DNA of 11,134 nucleotides from Pseudanabaena sp. CAN_BIN31. GTDB lineage: Bacteria; Cyanobacteriota; Cyanobacteriia; Pseudanabaenales; Pseudanabaenaceae. This document shows, one piece after another, positions 6,301 to 11,134 of the stretch. The notes beneath the pieces were generated by a model. The model did not search any database. It worked only from the letters and a program-made list of their open reading frames with translations, and had not been told where the DNA came from. Where the stretch lies: positions 1 through 11,134 of the forward strand of contig JAJAZG010000086.1 in NCBI GenBank assembly GCA_026785865.1, read 5' to 3'. Every line of letters begins with the position of its first letter. The stretch's first letter is position 1. Made by a program: the position numbers and the translations under genes.

Positions 6301-6960
6301 AGGTGCGCCAACCACCGCCAAACGACGATAGGCTGAGAACTTATGGCGATCGCCTTTATTATTGAGTTGTCGCAAAAAATCCCAAATTTCTTGATTAGCA
6401 GCATCATGATGCGTCTGAATCATCGCACCAGATATTTTCTCAGGAGTTCCCGTCATCACCCGCAAAGGCACAAACACATCCTCTAAATCGAGAACTGGCA
6501 AACCAACCCTAAAGCCATCAATTCTAAATGATCGAAAATTATCAATTAAACTTTGATAATAATCGCGCCGAAATTTTGAGTTAAACTTCCACCATAAAGC
6601 GATCACCCCTGTCTTAAGTTGCTTCACAATCCAATCAGCAGAAGGCTCTTCAAGATCTTCTAGTAACTCTTCGATCTTGTCTAAAACGCGATTTGTCACC
6701 CCCGACACAAACTTGTATGCGATCGCCAAAATCGTACATCCCACTGTTATCAGTGATGGCAATACAAAAGCCGCGATCGGCTGCCCAAATAGCCATAACC
6801 CCGCAATTCCAGCACCCCCGAATCCAATACCACCAAGCCCCAAATACTTAATGATATTTTGAGTTCGTTGATGCCTCAATTGCCGCCTCGCATCAGTTGT
6901 CAGATCCGACGTGCGATCACGCTTTTTAGTATTGTCTTCAGAAGGCTGGATATTTGTCAT
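3331..6960 (-). CDS. Membrane-anchored NACHT STAND NTPase with GUN4-like and FGE/C-type-lectin domains; likely DGR target
   Basis: This is a 1,209-residue multidomain protein. Residues 36-84 hold two hydrophobic segments, so the N-terminus is probably membrane-anchored. A NACHT NTPase follows, with Walker A GAPGSGKT (218-225), Walker B LVMLDGLDE (305-313), LTSRPDGY near 342 and the STAND motif FAHLSFQEYLAA (540-551). Residues about 654-778 look like a degenerate FGE domain. Residues about 778-853 match GUN4: WEKADQETAKVML, then FPCEDIQTLDHLWLYYSRG. Residues about 931-1209 form an FGE-sulfatase/C-type-lectin domain (MVLIPAGSFVMGSP, YRLPSEAQWEYACRAG, NAFGLYDMHGNVWEWC, LRGGSW, FGFRVV). The first of the paired catalytic cysteines of true FGE is Leu1175, so binding rather than catalysis is likely. 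A basic insert of about 35 residues precedes LRGGSW. The C-terminal codons resemble a DGR variable region. The start is the ATG at 6958-6960 after GGTGAGAG; a TTG at 6981 is an alternative. The role in ligand sensing or defence is inferred. Confidence 0.88.
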   Translation of the reverse strand: MTNIQPSEDNTKKRDRTSDLTTDARRQLRHQRTQNIIKYLGLGGIGFGGAGIAGLWLFGQPIAAFVLPSLITVGCTILAIAYKFVSGVTNRVLDKIEELLEDLEEPSADWIVKQLKTGVIALWWKFNSKFRRDYYQSLIDNFRSFRIDGFRVGLPVLDLEDVFVPLRVMTGTPEKISGAMIQTHHDAANQEIWDFLRQLNNKGDRHKFSAYRRLAVVGAPGSGKTTLLKHLALIFAKERYKDEAYQVPKLIPVLLYLRDIRDRIVAENPLLVEVIESHIRSLPSNTVLNPPMHWIDDQLRLGNCLVMLDGLDEVADKSQRQDVSQWVNRQMQAYPKTPFILTSRPDGYNSAPVDMVGTVLKVLPFTHEQVKKFINCWYEQTEILSNPKSGDTPAVRAQARKNAEDLIDRIIDNRAIADMATNPLLVTMIATVHYNGSALPGRRVELYQKICDVLLGARQVAKGKINTSLTGVQNKAVLQVLSLSLMQGKTREFSLPEGEGFIREELVKVSGSSLTAEKFLLQIKEICGLLVERELGIYEFAHLSFQEYLAAAEIKELQRDDLLTGALDDSWWAETIRLYAAQGDATNLIEAAIAKPTVKSLSLAFDCLQEAAKVESVTRQKLSDLLESGLESEDPQIANLAAEVSLLRRLNNLCKVDENLEIDLNYITCTEFQLFYDEQFISPATKLFKRGNERNPITNVDFGSVLRFCTWLNLKDASLRESSVTSYLSHYYRLLRPDEIEKYPAKSYSHLDCWTLEQTEVISPTRGIRIVRAPLAQRYRQLAKYLIAQEWEKADQETAKVMLATAGGRQFGLEAIEKFPCEDIQTLDHLWLYYSRGQLSLGIQMSFWERIGNPPPKYLAPRLDFLNISTSPREFWSALARRSRNCHLELLSFERTLPRSEFEVVTVDERGQEVERKIYQSKYFSEDLAKDLSLDMVLIPAGSFVMGSPKSEKDSRDDERPQHQVNVPEFFMGKYQVTQAQWRVVAAMPEVNHDLKPDPSHFKGDNRPVENVSWDDVMEFCARLSQHTGREYRLPSEAQWEYACRAGTTTPFHFGETITPELVNYDSNEPYGNAPKGEARNQTTPVGSFPPNAFGLYDMHGNVWEWCADDWHTSYKGAPTDGSIWLGETTGDRNLKKHSSSIRKSQNIVKTRISFVTRRKDQDQRKMLRGGSWYLNAQYCRSAFRHFNDLARYGYALNAFGFRVVCVVR
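3361..3441 (-). other. Candidate DGR variable region (VR) at the FGE C-terminus
   Basis: Between the invariant LRGGSW and GFRVV of the lectin fold, 24 of 27 codons end in C or T. They encode Y, L, N, A, F, H, D, G, C, S and R, which is the set reachable from AAC/AAT codons by adenine-specific mutagenesis plus fixed residues. Two AAC and one AAT codon remain. DGRs diversify exactly this surface of FGE-type lectin domains in cyanobacteria, with homing set by the constant 3' sequence (GGTTTTCGGGTTGTCTGC here). No template repeat or reverse transcriptase is present in the window, so one acting in trans is assumed. Confidence 0.6.
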
Positions 6961-6992
6961 TTTTCTCTCACCAATCACCAACTTATTTTATA
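6958..6992 (-). promoter_or_regulatory. Candidate -10 and ribosome binding site of the NACHT-FGE gene
   Basis: On the minus strand TATAAA (6987-6992) could serve as a -10 element about 27 bases before the ATG. GGTGAGAG directly before the ATG is a reasonable Shine-Dalgarno sequence and decides the start in favour of 6960 over the upstream TTG. No clear -35 was seen. Confidence 0.35.
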
Positions 6993-7012
6993 TGTTTTAC
7001 GTGATTGATAGT

Positions 7013-7055
7013 GCGATCGCCCCTTTACTCTCAACTGACGATGAAATTAGGCGAT
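7013..7055. repeat. 43-bp direct repeat, copy 1, beside the PIN toxin module
   Basis: This segment begins with HIP1 (GCGATCGC) and ends GATGAAATTAGGCGAT. It matches 7795-7837 at 39 of 43 positions. The two copies lie outside the PIN-toxin/antitoxin module, one after the toxin stop and one upstream of the antitoxin. Copy 1 also lies about 50 bases before the NACHT-FGE start. On the plus strand both copies translate without stops as AIAPL(L/F)S(T/N)DDEIRR, so it could be a gene relic. About 100 bases here (6982-7080) hold no gene. Confidence 0.7.
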
Positions 7056-7080
7056 TAAACACCCTCTGTTTAGCCTATCT

Positions 7081-7476
7081 TTATGGTAAAACTGCGACTG
7101 AGCCAAACTGATTGAAATGACGATCAAAAGCGAAAGCCCTATCTATTCGCAGCTTTGACATAACCACCTTGCTAGAGCAGTCCGTAAAGCTCCATTCCTT
7201 ATCAGAAAATCTTTGAAATACTTGCCAAGTCTCTCGTATATCTAATTCCGTTAAAAAATAAATTGTACATAGAGAATCAGAGAAGAATGCCTCACCAAGA
7301 TTTTCAGCCCTTACAGTTTCACCCCTAGCTCTCAAAAGAGTCAAAGTCTCATCAACAACATAATCAGTAGTCAAAAGAGGCTCGTTATTTTCTGAAAACC
7401 ATCTGGAAGCACTCAAATAATTATCATCTGAAGGCACTACGCAACCAAACCATGCACTTGTATCGACGAAAATCAT
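7081..7476 (-). CDS. PIN-domain (VapC-like) ribonuclease toxin
   Basis: This 131-residue PIN-domain protein starts MIFVDTSAWF. The four acidic residues expected for metal binding are in place: D5 in the N-terminal VDTS motif, E43 in YVVDET, D99 in SFTDCSS and D118 in AFDRHF. PIN toxins cleave RNA, often tRNA or rRNA; the target cannot be told here. Its ATG overlaps the stop of the antitoxin gene by four bases (ATGA, 7473-7476), the classic antitoxin-first operon. Length and motif spacing are normal, so it appears intact. The module is bracketed by a 43-bp direct repeat. Confidence 0.9.
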   Translation of the reverse strand: MIFVDTSAWFGCVVPSDDNYLSASRWFSENNEPLLTTDYVVDETLTLLRARGETVRAENLGEAFFSDSLCTIYFLTELDIRETWQVFQRFSDKEWSFTDCSSKVVMSKLRIDRAFAFDRHFNQFGSVAVLP

Positions 7477-7706
7477 TGATTATTCTGCACAGGATAAAGA
7501 ATTTTGTCATGATCTTGACCAGAAAAAGGCTGGGTATTTCCGATTAGTGGCAAAGCCGCAATTTTAGCTAAAATATCTTTCGGTGATTTTGGAGCCAGAC
7601 TTTGCCTGATGATGACAACCTCAACATAAGTCCCTTCATCTAACTCAATTGGCTCAGTCAGACGTAATGAACCTTTTTCATAGACCGCTTGCAAAGTTTG
7701 AGGCAT
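7473..7706 (-). CDS. DUF104/AF2212-like antitoxin
   Basis: This 77-residue protein begins MPQTLQAVYEKGSLRLTEPI, followed by ELDEGTYVEVVII. That is the beta-strand pattern of the DUF104 (AF2212-like) family, whose members pair with PIN toxins. The C-terminal part, KSPKDILAKIAALPLIG and onward, is probably the toxin-binding tail. It is encoded directly upstream of the PIN toxin with a four-base overlap. A weak Shine-Dalgarno motif (GGAATAAT) precedes the ATG at 7704-7706. The promoter probably lies in the repeated segment at 7733-7766. Confidence 0.78.
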   Translation of the reverse strand: MPQTLQAVYEKGSLRLTEPIELDEGTYVEVVIIRQSLAPKSPKDILAKIAALPLIGNTQPFSGQDHDKILYPVQNNQ

Positions 7707-7732
7707 AGATTATTCCAAAAAAACTTTTATCA

Positions 7733-7766
7733 TTTGATTCTACCTTAACAAAACGGTATAGTTCGC
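7733..7766 (-). promoter_or_regulatory. 34-bp repeated upstream region, copy A (antitoxin promoter candidate)
   Basis: This segment matches 8221-8254 at about 28 of 34 positions. Each copy lies just upstream of a minus-strand gene, 26 bases before the DUF104 antitoxin here and 39 bases before the coiled-coil gene there. On the minus strand it contains TAGAAT, a plausible -10 hexamer. A shared promoter or operator is likely but unproven. Confidence 0.4.
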
Positions 7767-7794
7767 TATTGATCGAATAGGTTAAATGCTAAAT

Positions 7795-7837
7795 GCGATC
7801 GCTCCTTTATTCTCGAATGACGATGAAATTAGGCGAT
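7795..7837. repeat. 43-bp direct repeat, copy 2
   Basis: Second copy of the segment at 7013-7055, with four mismatches. It starts with HIP1 and ends two bases from the stop codon of the coiled-coil gene. Two of the four differences are synonymous in the plus-strand reading, which slightly favours plus-strand coding ancestry. Confidence 0.7.
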
Positions 7838-7839
7838 CA

Positions 7840-8181
7840 CTACTTATCTCTCTCAGCCCTTTTGCGTTCTAGTTCCCTCATTCTCTGTTCTAAATCCATT
7901 TTGTCAGACTCAAAGGAAATGCTATAACCAACAAGGCGATCAACCATTCTTTCCTGTTGTCTAGACTTCTCAAGCAATAGCTCTATATCTTGCCGATCGC
8001 GTATTTGACTCTCTTGTAAATTGCGTTGAACGCTCGAAGCTAGTTTAGCTTGTTCAATCAATAACAGAATATCTTCTCGCATTAAAAGAATGTCTTCGCG
8101 ATCGCGAAGCTGGCTTTCTTGTAAATTTCGCTGCACTTGCAACATATTTGCGATAACAGCTTGCATTTGTTCAAAGGTCAT
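7840..8181 (-). CDS. Coiled-coil protein with internal duplication
   Basis: The 113-residue product has no recognised enzymatic motif. It is highly charged and rich in E, R, Q, D and L with heptad-like spacing, so it should form a long helix or coiled coil. Residues 16-31 (VQRNLQESQLRDREDI) recur at 51-66 (VQRNLQESQIRDRQDI), an exact offset of 35 residues or five heptads. The DNA repeats with the same 105-base offset. The C-terminus (DLEQRMRELERKRAERDK) is strongly basic and acidic in alternation. It has no signal peptide or membrane segment. It diverges from the nuclease-like gene at 8294, sharing an intergenic region of 112 bases. The function is unknown; similar short coiled-coil proteins are common in cyanobacteria. 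Confidence 0.7.
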   Translation of the reverse strand: MTFEQMQAVIANMLQVQRNLQESQLRDREDILLMREDILLLIEQAKLASSVQRNLQESQIRDRQDIELLLEKSRQQERMVDRLVGYSISFESDKMDLEQRMRELERKRAERDK

Positions 8182-8220
8182 AATTTCTGATCGGCGTTTG
8201 TCTCGAATAAACTTGTATGG

Positions 8221-8254
8221 TTTGATTTTAACTCAACAAAACAGCATAGTTAGC
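8221..8254 (-). promoter_or_regulatory. 34-bp repeated upstream region, copy B (coiled-coil gene promoter candidate)
   Basis: Counterpart of 7733-7766. On the minus strand it contains TAAAAT as a possible -10. It lies in the 112-base divergent intergenic region, so it might also influence the plus-strand nuclease-like gene. Confidence 0.35.
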
Positions 8255-8293
8255 CATAAAATCATAGTTAGATCCATAAGAGTTGATCAAGTC

Positions 8294-8920
8294 ATGGCAC
8301 AAACAGCGATCGCCGAAGTTATAAATACAATTGATCAAGCCGAAAAACGCTTCGGGCTAAGCCGCAACATATCGCAGGATTTCTTTGAGGAATGGCACAT
8401 AGATCTGCCTGAAATTACAACAGGCGATCGCGATAGTTTGAAAGTATTATGGAATCGGTATATCTATCACCGTTCAAACGGACAACTACTAGAAAGTACC
8501 GCCATGCTGCTACTTGTTTCTCCATTATTAACTATGGCAGGTTTTTATGATTCACCTTTTTTAATCAAAGCAGAAGAATCAGTGCGAATTACTGTATCCG
8601 ATAGCGAAGAGATTTTGCAAAGCAGAATCGATGTATTAGTTCTATTAGAGTATCTTTGGGTGATCGTCCTAGAATCAAAAAAAACGATGCTCTCTGTCTG
8701 GTCAGCTCTACCTCAAGCCCTTGCCTATACGATGGCTAATCCAAACCTAGAGAAAGCTATTTATGTAGTTTTAACAAACGGTGACGAACTTGTATTTGTA
8801 AAAGTTGAGAATAAAAAATATGCTTTTTCTAGAGTGTTCTCTCCCTTGGTTTCTAATATTGATTTAGAAAATATTTTGCAAATCTTATGCAAACTTGGAA
8901 CATTAGCAATAAAACCTTAA
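8294..8920 (+). CDS. Small PD-(D/E)XK nuclease-like protein (HsdR-N-like)
   Basis: The 208-residue product carries a PD-(D/E)XK-type core: D113 in SRIDVLVLLE, then E127-S-K129 in VIVLESKK, and QALAY at 141-145. This recalls the nuclease domain of type I restriction R subunits and their Q-x-x-x-Y helper motif. Stand-alone proteins of this size are frequent in cyanobacteria and are often labelled restriction subunit R. No methylase, specificity subunit or helicase is nearby, so a complete restriction system is not supported. The ATG at 8294 (MAQTAIAEV) is preferred. The frame is open back to 8090, but that stretch overlaps the divergent coiled-coil gene. The ribosome binding site is weak. DNA cleavage is inferred from motifs only. 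Confidence 0.72.
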   Translation: MAQTAIAEVINTIDQAEKRFGLSRNISQDFFEEWHIDLPEITTGDRDSLKVLWNRYIYHRSNGQLLESTAMLLLVSPLLTMAGFYDSPFLIKAEESVRITVSDSEEILQSRIDVLVLLEYLWVIVLESKKTMLSVWSALPQALAYTMANPNLEKAIYVVLTNGDELVFVKVENKKYAFSRVFSPLVSNIDLENILQILCKLGTLAIKP

Positions 8921-8977
8921 ACCCTAAAAAGCTGCGCCACAGATTCTTGGGTATAAAAAACAGGCTCTATTTTAATC

Positions 8978-9721
8978 ATGAAAAAAGTTCTCATTTTAGG
9001 CGGCACAGGTGACGCTGTAAAACTAGCCGCCAAACTTGTCACAATCCCTAAAATAGAAGTAATTAGTTCCCTCGCAGGACGCACCAAAAAGCCAGCCGCC
9101 CTAGTTGGACAAGTTCGCATTGGCGGATTTGGCGGCGCAGAAGGATTAGCAAATTATCTGCAACAAAATTCTATTGATATTCTCATTGATGCCACACATC
9201 CCTGTGCAGGACAAATTACTCATAATGGCGCGATCGCTTCTCACCTCGCCAACATCCCGCATCTAATGCTAGTACGTCCCCAATGGGAGTGCGTAACTGG
9301 TGATCAATGGATAGAAGTCGAGAGTGTAGAAGCCGCAGCAAAAGCAATTCCTGAATTGGTAAATCGCGTATTTATTACATCTGGCAGACAACAATTAGAG
9401 CCATTTTTGCAGCGATCGCAAGTTTATCCTAATACTTGGTACTTAATGCGCTCGATCGATCCGCCTGATATCGAACTTCCGAATAGCAAAATACTATTAG
9501 ATCGCGGACCATTTAGTTTAGAGCAGGAACGACAATTATTGCGAGACTATCAAATTCAGGCGATCGTTAGTAAAAATAGTGGCGGCGATGCAACCTATGC
9601 CAAAATCATCGCGGCAAGGGAATTAGGAATTCCGATTGTGATGGTGCAACGTCCTGCAATGCCCGAAGGCGAAAAAGTGACAAGTATCGAAGAGGCGATC
9701 GCATGGCTACGACAACTTTAG
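8978..9721 (+). CDS. cobK: Precorrin-6A (cobalt-precorrin-6A) reductase
   Basis: CobK/CbiJ reduces precorrin-6A to dihydroprecorrin-6 with NADPH in corrin ring synthesis. The 247-residue length is usual. Family motifs are present in order: nucleotide-binding VLILGGTGDA (4-13), SSLAGRT (30-36), GGFGG (49-53), DATHPCAGQI (71-80), VRPQWE (99-104), FITSGRQQLEPF (132-143), VSKNSGGDATYAKI (197-210) and GIPIVMVQRP (217-226). The DATHP motif is followed by Cys where a Phe or Tyr is more usual. With cobN it places two steps of cobalamin synthesis on either side of the accessory island. It lies 57 bases after the nuclease-like gene and 83 bases before hemH on the same strand. No strong Shine-Dalgarno motif is seen. 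Confidence 0.93.
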   Translation: MKKVLILGGTGDAVKLAAKLVTIPKIEVISSLAGRTKKPAALVGQVRIGGFGGAEGLANYLQQNSIDILIDATHPCAGQITHNGAIASHLANIPHLMLVRPQWECVTGDQWIEVESVEAAAKAIPELVNRVFITSGRQQLEPFLQRSQVYPNTWYLMRSIDPPDIELPNSKILLDRGPFSLEQERQLLRDYQIQAIVSKNSGGDATYAKIIAARELGIPIVMVQRPAMPEGEKVTSIEEAIAWLRQL

Positions 9722-9750
9722 ATTTTTAGCGTAACGATACTGGCGGTAGC

Positions 9751-9756
9751 TATAAT
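9751..9756 (+). promoter_or_regulatory. Candidate hemH -10 element
   Basis: A perfect TATAAT lies 48 bases before the hemH ATG, implying a leader of roughly 40 bases. No matching -35 is visible at 16-18 bases upstream. AAGGA further down, about 15 bases before the ATG, is a distant ribosome binding site. Confidence 0.45.
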
Positions 9757-9804
9757 TAATGTAAAAGTTTGATCCAAATGATAATAAGGACATAGCGAAT
9801 TAAT

Positions 9805-10956
9805 ATGGGGCGATTAGGAGTTTTACTGCTGAATCTCGGCGGGCCAGACAAGTTAGAAGATGTCCGCCCATTTTTGTATAACCTGTTTGCAGACCCAGAA
9901 ATTATTCGCTTGCCTTCGCCACTGTTGCAAGCACCTTTGGCTTGGTTAATTTCTACACTCCGATTTAAAAAATCTCAGGAAAATTATAAAAAAATTGGTG
10001 GCGGTTCACCACTACGGCGGATTACTGAAGCACAAGGACAAGCTTTGCGATCGCAGCTTCAGGAAAATGGGCATGAAGCTAATATTTATATTGGAATGCG
10101 TTACTGGAATCCCTTCACCGAAGAGGCGATCGCTCAGATCAAACGCGACAAAATCGAAGAATTAGTAGTCTTACCGTTGTATCCCCAGTTTTCGATTAGC
10201 ACTACAGGCTCTAGTTTTCGCTTACTCGATCGCATCTGGCAAAGCGATCGCGAATTACAAAAAATCAAATATACAGTCGTGCCTTCTTGGTATGACAACT
10301 CTGGCTATTTGCAAGCAATGGCAAATCTGATCGAGAAAACCCTCGATCAGGTTAAAGATCCGAGTACTGCTTATATATTTTTCAGCGCTCACGGTGTGCC
10401 AGTCAGTTACATCGAGGAAGCAGGCGATCCCTATCAAAAAGAGATCGAAACTTGCGCGGCGCTGATTATGCAAAAGCTCAATCGCCCAAATCCCTATAAA
10501 CTCGCTTACCAAAGCCGCGTGGGCCCTGTTGAATGGTTGCAGCCCTACACAGATGTGGCGATCACCGAACTAGCCGCACAAGGCGTAAAAGAATTAGTCG
10601 TCGTGCCGATTAGCTTTGTCTCCGAGCATATCGAAACCCTCGAAGAAATCGACATGGAATATCGTGAAATTGCTGAACATGCTGGCATTGAGACCTTTGC
10701 GCGAGTTCCTGCTCCTGATACTGATCCCGCTTTCATCCAAGCATTAGCCGATATCGTGATTAAAGCTCAGAACGATCGGGCGATCGCCTTCACCGAAACA
10801 ATCCAACCGCAAAAAAATACCAAACTCTATCCTCAAGAACGTTGGGAATGGGGCATGACCCAATCTGCCGAAGTTTGGAATGGACGCTTAGCAATGCTAG
10901 GTTTCCTAATCTTGCTCCTAGAGGTATGGCTAGGACGCGGGCAAATCTTTCAATAA
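9805..10956 (+). CDS. hemH: Ferrochelatase with C-terminal chlorophyll-a/b-binding-like helix
   Basis: HemH inserts Fe2+ into protoporphyrin IX in the last step of haem synthesis. The protein has 383 residues, longer than bacterial enzymes because of a C-terminal extension. The N-terminus GVLLLNLGGPDKLEDVRPFL and IGGGSPLRRIT are typical. H196 in FFSAHGVP is the catalytic histidine, and E277 in SEHIETLEEID is the matching acidic residue. After a linker, residues about 345-379 form a membrane helix with the E-x-x-N-G-R-x-A-M-x-G-F motif (EVWNGRLAMLGF, 356-367). This is the CAB/HLIP-like domain known only from cyanobacterial and plastid ferrochelatases, which binds pigment and helps dimerise the enzyme at the thylakoid. 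The protein appears intact. Confidence 0.97.
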   Translation: MGRLGVLLLNLGGPDKLEDVRPFLYNLFADPEIIRLPSPLLQAPLAWLISTLRFKKSQENYKKIGGGSPLRRITEAQGQALRSQLQENGHEANIYIGMRYWNPFTEEAIAQIKRDKIEELVVLPLYPQFSISTTGSSFRLLDRIWQSDRELQKIKYTVVPSWYDNSGYLQAMANLIEKTLDQVKDPSTAYIFFSAHGVPVSYIEEAGDPYQKEIETCAALIMQKLNRPNPYKLAYQSRVGPVEWLQPYTDVAITELAAQGVKELVVVPISFVSEHIETLEEIDMEYREIAEHAGIETFARVPAPDTDPAFIQALADIVIKAQNDRAIAFTETIQPQKNTKLYPQERWEWGMTQSAEVWNGRLAMLGFLILLLEVWLGRGQIFQ

Positions 10957-11043
10957 AATTTGCAATAAAAAACGGCTGTATACGCTTTGCCCTACACATA
11001 GTTTAAAATTTGGTGCTAGCTAGGAAGAGGAGGGAAGAAGATC

Positions 11044-11134
11044 GTGAAAAACGCCAACAGTACAGAGATTGAGCACCTCCATCCAAGGAATGTCATTGAC
11101 GATAGCGCCAAAGAACTGAGCGAGAGACTGACCA
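11044..11134 (+). CDS. Unrecognised gene, 5' end only
   Basis: A GTG at 11044 is preceded at ten bases by a perfect AGGAGG (11028-11033) and opens a frame that runs to the window edge. It encodes VKNANSTEIEHLHPRNVIDD and then SAKELSERLT. An in-frame TAG at 11017-11019 rules out a start further upstream. The first 30 residues are charged and helix-prone toward the end (AKELSERL) and match no family I recognise. It follows hemH by 87 bases on the same strand, and TTTAAAAT near 11002-11009 is a weak -10 candidate. Because of the strong ribosome binding site this is probably a real gene. Confidence 0.6.
   Translation, partial: MKNANSTEIEHLHPRNVIDDSAKELSERLT

Noticed and set aside
6961..6981. TTG at 6979-6981 as the start of the NACHT-FGE protein
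   Set aside because: The ATG at 6960 has a good ribosome binding site, and that site lies inside the seven extra codons the TTG would add.
8090..8293. N-terminal extension of the nuclease-like protein to 8090
   Set aside because: The extra stretch is antisense to the coiled-coil gene and has a cysteine- and serine-rich composition unlike the rest. The ATG at 8294 fits the family start.
8294..8920. A type I restriction-modification locus
   Set aside because: Only a nuclease-like domain is present; no helicase, methylase or specificity gene lies nearby.
3331..11134. A complete DGR cassette (template repeat and reverse transcriptase) within the window
   Set aside because: No frame shows reverse transcriptase motifs, and no adenine-rich near-copy of the variable region was found on either strand. 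Any DGR must act from elsewhere.

Overview
The window comes from a cyanobacterium. The palindrome GCGATCGC (HIP1) recurs throughout, in genes and between them. The flanking core genes are typical of the phylum: a cobaltochelatase-type CobN and a ferrochelatase carrying the C-terminal chlorophyll-a/b-binding-like helix found in cyanobacterial and plastid enzymes. Base composition is moderately AT-rich. A filamentous Pseudanabaena-like genome would fit, but that is only an impression.

Layout. (1) 1-1534, + strand: the 3' part of cobN. Its frame is open from base 2, has a TAA at 47-49, and continues from an ATG at 98. That ATG lies inside a short palindromic repeat inserted in frame. (2) 1569-3124, - strand: a toxin-antitoxin cluster made of an orphan HicB-like antitoxin, a YefM-YoeB pair, a DUF4926 gene and a HicA-HicB pair. 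Three copies of the DUF4926 3' end punctuate it, one intact and two in relics, and each lies just upstream of the next module. (3) 3331-6960, - strand: one very large STAND-type protein. It has two membrane segments, a NACHT NTPase, a degenerate FGE-like region, a GUN4-like tetrapyrrole-binding domain and a C-terminal FGE/C-type-lectin domain. The last 27-codon stretch of that domain looks like the variable region of a diversity-generating retroelement (DGR); no reverse transcriptase or template repeat is in the window. (4) 7081-7706, - strand: a PIN-domain toxin with a DUF104-like antitoxin, bracketed by a 43-bp direct repeat. (5) 7840-8181, - strand: a coiled-coil protein with an internal 35-residue duplication. 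(6) 8294-8920, + strand: a small PD-(D/E)XK nuclease-like protein. (7) 8978-10956, + strand: cobK (precorrin-6A reductase) and hemH (ferrochelatase), followed by the start of an unrecognised gene.

The picture is a roughly 7-kb accessory island of toxin-antitoxin modules and a conflict/signalling-type NACHT protein, set between tetrapyrrole genes (cobN on one side, cobK and hemH on the other). Most of the island is on the opposite strand to its hosts. The two most interesting signals are the DGR-like hypervariable tail on a NACHT-GUN4-FGE receptor and the repeated DUF4926 gene ends that mark module boundaries. The GUN4-like domain may tie the receptor to tetrapyrroles, the pathway encoded on both sides, but the functional link is inference.
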